Shown: in pieces, positions 44,001 to 56,000 of the stretch | Numbering within the stretch: the first letter of the stretch is position 1 | Layout of the letters: every line of letters starts with the position of its first letter | Assembly: GCF_000224145.3 (NCBI RefSeq) | Contig: NC_020166.2 | Location: 3,872,939 to 3,936,938, forward strand | DNA: 64,000 bases | Source: Ciona intestinalis | Lineage: Eukaryota; Chordata; Ascidiacea; Phlebobranchia; Cionidae | Direction of reading: 5' to 3' | Notes under the pieces: model-generated | The model's input: only the letters and a program-made list of their open reading frames with translations | What the model was told of the DNA's origin: nothing | Databases searched by the model: none | Made by a program: the position numbers and the translations under genes

Positions 44001-47000
44001 ACACCTCTACATATCGCATCCCATCATGGAAATATCAAGGTCGCCAACTATCTGCTTTCTCTCGGTGCAAAAGTCAACGCAAAAACCAAAGTAAGTTTTG
44101 TCTTTTCGTCAGATGAAAACTGTTCTAGTCACCATTAACCAATTCCTACTTAATTAAAAGAACGGTTACACTCCACTACACCAAGCCTCACAACAAGGTC
44201 ATACTCATGTTGTCAATCTGTTGTTGGGATACGGAGCCTCACCGAATGAGCTGACAAACGTAAGTGAAACACTCCTAATCAATATAATATCGCTTTTGCA
44301 TATATCAGAGCGCGCTAGCATTGCGGGCCAGAGACGTAACGGCAATTTCTTAAACCCATTAGTGCCATATATGTTGTCTCTAACTTTCCAGCCATACAGA
44401 AATTGATAGATCTAAAAAAAGTCACCCTAAAAGTTGTTTACTCGCGGTAACTCGACACGAGGTGTGTAAAACTAAATCTGTTATAACGACTGTTGTTGCC
44501 GTACTACGCGACCATAAATAAGATACATTTATTCAATTATACAGTCTATGTAAATGTAAAATGTCCAAGTTTGTCGAGTTTATACAACTTTTATAGGAAT
44601 GAAAATTCATATTTACATTGCAGAGCGGCAACACGGCTCTCTCATTGGCTAAGCGCCTCGGCTACGTCACTGTCGTGGATACACTGAGAACTGTAACAAC
44701 GGAAGTAACGACAACGGTGTGTGTGGTGTTTATTTTTTTCGTTTAACTTTCTATTGTGCAGTTATGATGTTCGATGAAGATAGCGATAAAACAACAGTTT
44801 TTCCTATATTGGTGAATTCAATTATGTAGAGTTGATACGTATACGTATATGGCTATATGCTATTCACTATTTAACGGAATTGTTTGAACCAGTTTTTTAT
44901 ATTTGCATTTTACAACGTTTGTTTTCTCGGCAGGTGTCAGAGGAGAAGAGAAAGTTGAATATTCCTGAGACGGTGAATGAAGGATTCATATCAGATGCTT
45001 CTGATGACGAAGGTATTAATTGTAAATGTGAAGCACTTAGATAAGAAAGTGCGTCTTAGTGTTTCAAGTTCTGTCAGTGTTTTACCCAGCAAGAGAAACC
45101 ACATATCTAATTCCACTGTAAAACGACGGGGTCCCTTCTTCTTAGTAGTATTTACAATCGAAACGATTATAATACGTCTCTCGTATCTACGCAAACATAA
45201 TGAAGTTGTTCGGAATGCGTTTGCCTGATACTAGGCCTACTTTAGTTCATATTTACTCATTCTGCTAAACAGTCAGCAATTTGTTAGGAAACTAGTTTAA
45301 GATAAGAACTTAGGAACACACTGCCGTATAGAAATTAGGGGTATTTTATGTCAATCAAATTGTGACTGTTATCTTGTATTGTAAGAATATAAAGTTAAAA
45401 CTAACCATGATTGCTGCAGAAGACGGAATGGTTGGCGGTGGATTCCTTACTAACACTGAACTTAAGGAACTTGGGGATGATAGCATCGTTCCCACTGAAG
45501 CTTCTATGTTTGCTGTTAGCAGGTAACGAGTCTAAAATAACGAAAAACGGAACCGTTGTAGCGTACCTTATGTTAACGGGAAAATATAACATTACACATT
45601 GATGCATGTTAATACGTAAGTTATACCGATATGACAATGAAAATCACTGGTATTTAAAATACCCATTTCTAGTAATTCATCGTATACATTTGCATTACCC
45701 AGAGATTCTCGCTATTCTACATTGGGCTACAGTGCATCAGAGAGAAGATCATCCTACTCGTCATCGGTTAGTGAGAATGATAACATGAAGTCAATCCGCA
45801 GCCCTCGATACAGCGGGTGAGTTCTCTATACCTTATGCATTTATTTCAACGTGTTTTGGAGGAGAACTTTTGCGTTTTTATGCAGTTGGTTAAATCGATT
45901 TAAACTATTTTGTACACGTTAACGATTAAGAACAAAATATATATAGTAGGGTACGGGAAGGCTGTATGGACACTATAACAACTTAAACACCTTCGTAGGG
46001 GAGCGATTTATATAGTAGGGTGGGGAAAGATGGGACATCTTTAGCATATAATATTCAGATATCCTGATCGTATTTTAAACAATTAACAACGGTCTATGGG
46101 AGTTGTGAGGATACAGTTTTATAATTCCTTGAATTTTCTTCCGCCCACCCTAATGTATATAAACTATTTCTGAATATTTCCAGCTTTCTTGTATCGTTCA
46201 TGGTCGACGCCCGTGGTGGATCGATGCGCGGTTCACGTCACCCAGACATGCGAATTATTGTTCCGCCGAAAGCGTGCAGTGCCCCTACCAGAGTCACGTG
46301 TAGGTTGGCGCGTTCACGTCACGGTTCCTCGCCGACCAACCTCTCATTATTTGATGGGGAAGGCAAAGCATCTCGAGTGTTGGAGCTCGGACCAAGAGGT
46401 GGAAGTTTCTTAGAGTAAGTTCCGTGTGTTTTTAGTACTTTTATTTAACGTAATCAACAGACTTAATTAAATTCTCCCAACAACTTTGTTTTGTCCACCG
46501 ACTTTTCAATGTTCTATTCAGGTAGCCTTTACCAGAGTAACGTAAAATAAACTTTGTTTACATTTACCGTAACTTAAGTTATTTAAAACGTACAATTTTG
46601 GCGAATATTGAAGTTAACATTGGTTAAACTTATGTAATATCTACTTCACATTAAGTATAAGTTTTCCGTTTTCAAACTGCAGCCAGCTGCATAGCCCACG
46701 CACGTCGCCACCCCTCACAGAGGGCGAAGGTTTAGCTGCCAAGGTGGTTCAGCTTGGTCCGAAAAATACTCAATTTCTAGGGTAAACGTTTGATGTCGTC
46801 AACTTTATGTTCATTGCCCAATTCAATATTTTTTACAGCAATAATTTCCTAATTAAGTTTGTTTAATTCTTCGTGCTAATAATTGGTTGAATAATCTCTA
46901 TTTGTTGTAATTTGTGCTTTTCATATGTTTCATCGGTTGCATGCAAAGCTTTAACATTGGCGTGAGGCAGTTATAGTTACTTTACTACTTAATGTTTTAT

Positions 47001-50000
47001 CTTTTTGTTAGCGTCTATCCCGATAACAAACACGAGGTGAACATGTCTTTGTTTCTGAAAATGCGATAAAAATTTCAAGAACCTTAAATTTTGATCGTTG
47101 GCATTTTAACTGCGCAGATTTATGGTAGTTTTCACCGCACTCGGTTGGACGAAAAAAAAGTTTTTTTTCACGATATTTAATTAATTTAGTTAGAATAATA
47201 ACAACGAAATGAAACCGTATCATATTGTCGGAAAACAAGCGACAACATCTGTGCGTAATAAGGACCGACCTAATAATGTATTTAAGGTCGTTGTTTTTGG
47301 AACTGAATACATAAACGAACGATTAATAAAGCAAACACAGTCATTATTTATTACCTGAAGCGTACAATAACAGCGTCAGAAGATTCGTCAATATTATTAC
47401 TGCTTGCTGTAAACACATTTTTATTTTGGTGTAATCTACAATTGGGTCACTGCAAATAAAGACTAAAAATTTATTTCTGGTTTCGTAGTGTGGGGGAAGA
47501 CGAGACACTTTTAGCGCACAATATCCAAACATCCTGATCGTGTTTTAAACAATTAACAGCGGTCTATGGTAGTGGTAAGGATGCGGTTTTAAAATTCTTT
47601 GAATGTTCTTTGTGTGAAACGAGAAAATAGAATGAAAAGGTGTCCCATCTTCCCCATCCTACTATATTTTTCCTTCTAGTTAAATAATTAGTATTAAAAA
47701 GTTATCATCCATTGCCTAATCAGCGATTCAAGCCAAAAGCAACTCTTGAACTGTTTATATTTTTAATATGCTAAACAACACACACTGCCTTTTTTTCAGA
47801 CCTGTCGCCATTGAAGTTCCACATTTTGCAAACGTACGTGACAATAATCGTCAGCTGGTTGTGTTGAGGAGCAGTGACGGTGAAACATGGAAGGAACATA
47901 AATGGCCGTGTTCTGATGAACAATTCCTAAAACAACATCCTACACAAGGTAAAATAAAGTGCTACATTCAACATAGACTCTTTTAACTTAATTTTCCCTT
48001 GGAATATATAGTATGGTGGGGTAAGAAAGAATGCTCCGGCACATTTTGCCCAATATTTCAAAAATCAAAATACATGATGAATATGTTTTCCATGCATTCT
48101 CTTGTTATTGTATCAGTTTACCATATTTTATTCATTCTCAAGGTATAAATTATTGGATTAAAAACAAACCTTTTAAAGTTTTGCAATAAATACCTACAAA
48201 ACTGCAATGTGGGGCAAAATGGGACGACAATTTTATTTTTATATTAAGAGTATTCTGCAATTGTAGTTAAGCTACCAAAGTTAATGAGCACTGCTTCTTC
48301 CTTAGCAATGAAACTTTAAATTTCAAAATGGTATTTTTGTGCTAATTTTATTCATATTTTTAGCCATATTGACCTGTGCCTATATTTCTCATGTAATCTT
48401 AATTTTTCTTACAAAACAAAAAAAATTTTTTTGAGGCAAAATTAAATTCTACCAAATATTTGGACTTACATGGACTTACAAATATATGGGTTACCATTTT
48501 GATCATGTTTATGTTGAAAGTACATACATACACATCAGCTAACTCTAGTTTGAGATATCATTTCTAGCGCTGTGGCAAAGTGATTGGCGCACCTGCTTAT
48601 AACCCAGAGGTTATGGGTTGAAAGCTTCTTGTTGTTACTATTGTGATCGCATGTGTCATTGAGCAAGACTTATCGATAATTGCCCCAACCCCAGTGATCA
48701 TAAAAAGATTGTCTAATTGTCTGCCATACAGAAAATAAACAGTCGCCCACAAAGTTACATATGTGGTAACTCGTAGGTGGGCACAAGATGTATGAAACAG
48801 GAGACCAGTGTCATAACGACTCTCATTCTATCGTTCTTTATTAGATTTGGAATCAGCTGAAAAACTTGCAAAGCGGCGTGTCTTCCGTGTTATTACATCT
48901 GATTTTCCAAGATACTTTGCTTTGGTTACCCGTCCCACTGAATCCTCAAGAGGGGTTGGAGAGGATGGTGGAGAGATTTATTCCGAGGTTCTACAGCAAG
49001 CTAAAGCAAAATTCCCACAAGGATCTTTAACCAAAAAGATTGTAGTTTCACTGCAGGTACCATATTTTTATCTGAATATTTAACTTAATGTTTCACTCAC
49101 CACTTTGTTTTTGTAGATATTGCCTATAACTGCTGAAACATGCAGACGTGCTGTTGGATTAAAAGCAAAAGCGAGCTCAATACTTACTATTGAACCCAGA
49201 AGAAGAAAATTTCATAAGCCAATTACACTAACTATCCCATTACCAGGTAATTATGTTTATTTTGATAAGTAACCGTTTATTTTTTTGAATTTATTTTTAA
49301 ATTTGCAACAGACGGATCTGATATGAAAGACTATCTCAGTTCAACTGAAGATTCCACTTTACGCCTCTTATGCAGCATATCAGGTAACAAACTTCATAAA
49401 TTTAATGTTTTGTATTATACCTTAAATGTGTATGTAAGTATTGCCAATGGTATTTATAATGGGTAAATATGATCAGGTGGTTCAGATCCTGCACAATGGG
49501 AAGACATAACAGGGTCAACTCCACTTAACTTCCTAGATAACTGTGTTTCATTCACATCAACAGTATCTGCAAGGTATGGAAATACATTGTGTGAACACTA
49601 TTTGCAATTTTGACCTAATTTAATATTGTTTCAGATTCTGGTTAATTGATTGCCGTCAGCCATCAGAGTCTTCTATTCTTGCACACCAGATATACACTGA
49701 AGCTACCAGAGTTCCTTATATGGCAAAGTTTGTTGTATTTTCGAAATCACACGATCCCTTGGAAGCAAGAATTAGAGTATTTTGCCTGACAGATGACAGG
49801 TTATTTTAGTTATTGATAATCATATATATTTTGTATATGCAGAACTGTGGGAATTTTCATTTTTATAATATGTTTGCTGTTCTCTAGGTATGAGAAAACA
49901 CTTGAATGTCAAGAAAAATACACAGAAATAGCGAGAAGCAAAGACATTGAAATTTTTGAAGGAAGTTCAATTTTAGTTGAATGTTCCGGTAACATCTCAA

Positions 50001-53000
50001 CTCCCTTAAAGTCAGGACAACATAAGTGCAATTTCCATTCATTTACTGAAAACCGAGTTCAGCTTCATGTAAAGGTAATGTTAATGTTTATTTTAAAACA
50101 GAAGTTTGTGGATCTTTAACATTCTGAAACTAAGTTTATATATATATATATATTGAATAGATATTTTTATTAGCCAACTTTTTAAGACAGAGCAGTAAAG
50201 TTTAATTACCAAAAAGTGCATTGCAACTATATTTAATTTAGTATCACATTTTAAACGATTTTTTATTTGGTTCTCAGGTAAGAGACTCTACACAAGAACC
50301 ATGCGGTCGTTTAACATTCTACAAACTTCCACTGGGAGCACCAAAGACTCATGGCCCACGGAAGACTTTATGCAATCTGAATATTAAACTTCCTAAATAT
50401 GAAAGGGTAAGACTACATTGTTGGCAATAAAACACTTCGAAATTTTTATTTTCATGAAATGTTAATTGTAAATGTATAATAGGAATGAATCAGTAAATAA
50501 TGGGCCTTAATAAAACATGCTGCTATGTTGCACTTTAGTGGAAGCTGAAATGCACTTATTTTATAACGCCCTCTGTTAAACACTGTTCACCACGCAAGTA
50601 GAAACACGCTTGGCATTTTGCACTTCTTAAATCTTAAATCTACAATTTCTAACTGCTGTTTTTTGCTGATTTAACAAGGATTCCGAGTCGGATGATGAGC
50701 ACTTCCAGCATGCACAGGTGAAGCTTATAATTCCTCATGTGTGGCATATTATACTGTGCATGTGGCATAATTGCATGCAACTTTCTAAGCGTAGAAATAT
50801 TTTTGTAAGCTTAATTCAGTAGCGCTTTTGTATGCAACTGCAAAATTATACAACCTTTTATATCCTAATTAAGTTTTACCTGCCTTATGTACAGACTGTC
50901 AAAGGGAACAATATGGAGCCAGAAACACCTGAGCAAGCCCGGAAACGTTACTATCTGATTGATCCAGCATCAGGTACATAACCAAAGAAATACATTAATG
51001 TTAATGTACTTTAATACATACGTATCAACTAGTCAATCAGAATAACAAGTAATAATCTCCATACAAATACTTATTTACTGATGCTCATTTTACTATTAAT
51101 AATCAATTTAACTGTAACGATAAATTATTGTTTGTGTAATAAAATGACAACAGAAAACTTATTTTCACCCCTTGCATGCTGCTTTCTGGATTACACCATC
51201 AGTTGATCTAATAGAAGCAGAAGAAAATTCGCCAGAAGAACTTGCTAGGGATATGTCTGATGTTATGGAGAAATTAAACGAAGTAAAAGAATTGTTAGAG
51301 CCGGGTACAGAAGACCCTGTTTCTCCATATCCAACTGAAAGTGTAGTAAATAGATCAAATGTAAAAGAACATGTTGTGGAAGAATATGTTGAACAAACTG
51401 CCCAAGTTGTTAGCCATGTTAAAAATCAACTTGTTCAAGTGAAAGAGTTATTGGAAGCTCAAATCTTCGAAACGTCAAGCACTAGTGCCCAGCATCCAGA
51501 TTCGACTGGTTCTGCTAATAAAACATCCTCTCGGGAAACTGGTTCCAAAAAATTACTTGAAACTCATTTCCCTAATGAAAAAGAGTTGGAACATCTTGAA
51601 TCATCTTCTATGATATTTGAGAGAAGTGTGGAGGCTTCGGTTATGGCACAAGATACCACTCGAGGCAGACAAGAGGATCCAAGATTATGTGAGTTACACG
51701 GGCAAGAATCACAAACAGAATCTACAGTGCGGCAAATATCCCAGGATTTAGACATGCTGACAGAACGCATTGACCTTGCAATTCAACAACCTCATGATAA
51801 AGATACATTATCACTTACCTTTGAAGAAACTGTAGAAGCATTAAACAGCACACCAAGAGATAGTTTTACGCCGTTATCTTCAAACATTGGTTTCCAAGCC
51901 TCGCACTCAGAGGTGCCTACAGTAAATGTTGTGTCCAATTATACAGATTCAAGTCTCTCTGATTTTCTTGCAAGTGACTTGGAGAGGGAAGCTTACCAAA
52001 CCAAAGCTATAAAATCAAATACCAACACAGAAACTGTTCATGAAGCGGAAATATCCGAGATATATACAGACAACCAACCAATCTCACAAATTGATCAGGC
52101 CATTCGAGATATAAATTCAAATGAAGAACTTGCAAAGTTATTGTCAACCGACCTAGATTCCCAAAAACAAGATACTTCTCATCATAAAATAACAGATTCA
52201 CTGGTATTTGAAGATGAAATGGTTGAAGTTAAAACCAAAAAGCTTACAAATGTTGATTCAAGCGATTCATTGAGTAATGTGACCGGTCTATCAAGATCTT
52301 GCAGCACATCTTCAGTAAAGTCTGTGCGTTTTATGGAAAGTGTTGTTGTGATAGATGAACAAGAGCTTCTCAGTTTGCACCATGTTGGAAAGCAGAGCAC
52401 ATTAAGAACATCTGTGGAAAATGTTTTTACTGAGAGCAGTGCTGATGAGAGTGACACTGCTTCATTGTCACTCTCTCCCCAGAGTACAGATGGAGAGGAT
52501 TCATCAACACTAGGTGTCTCACCTGATTCTCCAAACCATCCAACTACTTTACAAGAAAGAATCTCTGCATATCAGACTGCAACAAATCAGCTGCACAAAG
52601 AAGTGGAAATTTTTAAGAAAATTACTTCTCCTGCGGTTTCAGAGCAGTCTGGATCTCCTACTTGTCAATTCTCATCTGTTGAGTCTTCTCCAAAGAAGAT
52701 AACAAAAGCGCCTCCTGTTTCACCAAGGAAAAAGGTTACACCACCTACAGTATCACCACGACATTCATCTCCAAAAAAATTACTCATATCTGAAAAATCT
52801 AGTGAGGGTAACAAGAGTGAAGAAATTTCTCCTGTTATAGTTGAAGAAAGCCACAGTGTAAAAGAATTGCTAAGTGCTTGGGAGCAGGTTCAGACACCAG
52901 TTGAATCTCCAAAATCACCAGCACGTTTCTCACGGCGTTTTTCTCATGAATCTACTTCAAGTATAGATTCGAAAACAGGAGAGTCATCAAGAACTCCTAA

Positions 53001-56000
53001 ACATTCAAGAAAGTGGTCAATGAGCTCATCGGTATCTATTCCTTGTGATGAGAATAGTGTGAAAGAGAACACTAAGGTGGTGACAGTTCAAAGTACAGAG
53101 GAACAACACTTTCATCCAACTATCAGTGCAATAAATGAATCAGTCGTACCACCTAATTCTCAATTGTCTTTACCGCAAACAAATCAGGAAAATCAAAAGA
53201 AGAATTTATCCGAATCTGAAGACAGTGAATCAACTACGTTAAGTCCATTTTCTGAATCAGATAAGGAGTCTTCTCACCAACAAACATCCGTAAGTGTTGA
53301 TTCACAAGAAAATTTACTTGTTAAACCTACATTGGTGATGTCTGAATCGAAATCCATTTCTAAGGAAGATAGTGGTGTAGTGTTAAATCTTGAAAATAAG
53401 CCACAAGACTCTGGTTTAAAAAGCACAGATGCAACACTGAAAATAGACCGACATGCAACAGGTGAAGGAACAAGGCAAAAGTGTGATAACAATTCTACAC
53501 AAATACCTGTTTCCTATAAAGAGAGTAATATCATCGAAAAACAAGTTTTCGAACAATCTTACATTGAAAGTGGTTCAAATATAGAAGTGATAATTAAAGA
53601 AGAGGCCTCTAATAAAATCTCCTTTGCCGATACTGGTGCAGGTTTTTCCCAACACAAGCCTGATGTGAAAGCTGTTGTAACAACACAATTGAATCAAATA
53701 ACGAAAGATTCAGATGGAAAGAAAGAGCAAATTTTAACTGACTCATTGGCCTCCTCTGTTGCAGTCACAGATAAAAATGTTGTTTTGTCTGATTCAGAAG
53801 ATATGAAACTTGATTTTAAAGATGTAACACAATTACAGTTGACCGGTGAACAAGTTTCATTTGCACAAGAAACAACTGATACATCAAAACAATCTGAAAA
53901 TGTTGAAGACAACTTTTATGTATGTGATGAAGCTAGACCTGTCATAGAACAATCATTTACAGAAACTACAGAAGAGTTGGTGGAAGCTTCTTTAAAGCAA
54001 GAACAGGAAACAGTTAGATCTGAACATGATGCTGTGCACAGTCAATGTGCAAGCACAGATAATGCATATATTGCAACCACTAAAGATGATAAAGAATCAG
54101 AATCTGATGTGTATACAGAAGCGCATATCGACAAACAAAATAAGGATTCCAACACAGTATCTAATGAAAAAATGAAAATTGAGGATATTTCCATAATGTC
54201 AACTACAGATATTGTTGAAACAAAAAAACAAACTTCAGATTTTACAGATGCTCAGATTTCTGTTTCTCAAGATTTAGAATTTACAAATAAAACACACATC
54301 AGTGAGCCAACAGAAATTGAAAACAAAAGTGCAGACATGCACACTTCTTCTGTGACACAGAGATCTGAATTGGCATTTAATGAACCTGTCAATAATATGC
54401 AAGAAGTAAACGCTGATAATGAAAATGTTGAAATTAGTCAAAAGTTTGTCGAAAATTCTGTGTTTGTAGACACTACCATTGCAGATCATACACAATCCCT
54501 AAAGGTTGATGATGCAAATGAAATGTTGGACAAGGTTGAAAATGATAGACCATTTACAACAAAAGAATCTGATTTACCTGCAGAATTGTTATCATTTGAT
54601 TCATCCAGCAAAATGATTGAAGATATGGCTGGAAATGAACTTCAGGAAAAGTCATCCTATAAAGAACATCTTAAGGCAGCTGACCAGCTTGAATCAGATA
54701 AAGAAATTTGTGAATCAAGTGGAACTAACTTTTTATCTACCAAAACTGATGGGGTGCAGGAATATGAGTTAGAAGTCTTGAAAAAAGATGCTGATTTCTT
54801 GGTAAGTGAAGATAAGCAAGAAATTTCTGTTGAAACTTACAGCTTGCAGGAAATGCATACGACAGACCAGGATCAACATGAGCCAACAGAAACTAGCTTA
54901 AACAATATGGGTGAAAATATATTCCAAGAAGTAATTAAACAATCAATTGTGCAGAAACAAGAATCTTATACTTTGACAGATGATAAAACCAATGCATCAA
55001 CGGGATCACATTTGCACTTAGATGATTTACCACCAAATTTGGAACCGGATGTACTTGTAACTAAATTAGGCTATAGTCCTGATTTTGCAGAGTTGAATGC
55101 TGATTATAAAAGTGAGCCTCACATTTTGGCACCCAGCTCATCAGAATCTTCCCCAATCCACACACCAGTTAGTTATCAAGAGGAAGAAATAACATATGAA
55201 AGAAGTTTAACAGAAGACCAGGAAAATGATGATTCTTTGGTTGTGGGTCAAGTTGCTCAGCTATACAGCAATGAAGAATACAAAAAAGATACATGTGAAA
55301 CCTTCGATGACTCATTAGCTAATGTACATGGGGAAAATGTTGAACGCTTTTCCGATGTCGACGATGTAAAAACAAGTGATCAATTGCAGACATCAGTAGA
55401 ACCTCTGAAGAGCTGTGTAGTTTTAACTTCCTCGGCTATGGTGGAAGAGATGCACTTGAAATCTGAATATGACTTTCAGGAAGCTCCCCAGCAAGTAGGT
55501 TCACTTGAACAACAGCAGATGGTGGTTAATCAAGATGTTCCACTAGAAAAGAAATCTAATATTGACAGTAATGTGCTTGAGATAAGTGAACCAAAACACC
55601 TGGATGCAAATGGTAAATCTCTAGTTCAGCAAAAAATTGATGAAGAAAGGGCATTGGTGGACCAGGATATGACAACCTGCAATGTTTTGTCAAAATTTAA
55701 ATACACTGAACAAGCTGAGGATTCTAAGACCCAGCAGGAACCAAGCTGTTTTGCTTCATCAACAAATACCTCCGGTTCTTGTTTACCAATACATTTCATG
55801 GCCAATTTAGATGAAGATAAAACCAATGACCCAATAGTGGAAGAAATTACTGAGGTGGTAACTTCAACTGCTTCAAACGTGGTGGTCGCGAATAGTGTCA
55901 CTAAGGTGGCAACAACATCACACGATTTTATGGTTTCAACTACGGGATCTTCCACCCTTGATGCAATCGATTCCGTTCACAGAGCATATACTGATGATGC

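Larger units (their letters stand above)
38004..44716 (+). other. ANK: Membrane-binding domain of 24 ankyrin repeats
   Basis: Most exons are exactly 99 bp and encode one 33-residue repeat with the G-x-TPLH-x-AA-x-x-GH core; exons at 40052 and 43494 encode two. The 39218 exon (62 codons) keeps the degenerate fifth repeat seen in all ankyrins ([17 protein letters not shown], then [12 protein letters not shown]). The count of 24 matches vertebrate ankyrins. The last repeat ([19 protein letters not shown]) ends in the Thr-rich TVTTEVTTT that also follows the last vertebrate repeat. The stack forms a solenoid that binds ion channels and adhesion proteins. Confidence 0.93.
46184..50406 (+). other. 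ANK: ZU5-ZU5-UPA spectrin-binding supermodule
   Basis: The first ZU5 opens with [19 protein letters not shown], nearly identical to vertebrate ankyrins and including the DAR triplet important for beta-spectrin binding. The second ZU5 follows with [19 protein letters not shown] and [18 protein letters not shown]. The UPA region shows [43 protein letters not shown] and [11 protein letters not shown]. The order matches vertebrate ankyrins, with one extra exon (46683-46781) annotated separately. Confidence 0.93.
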
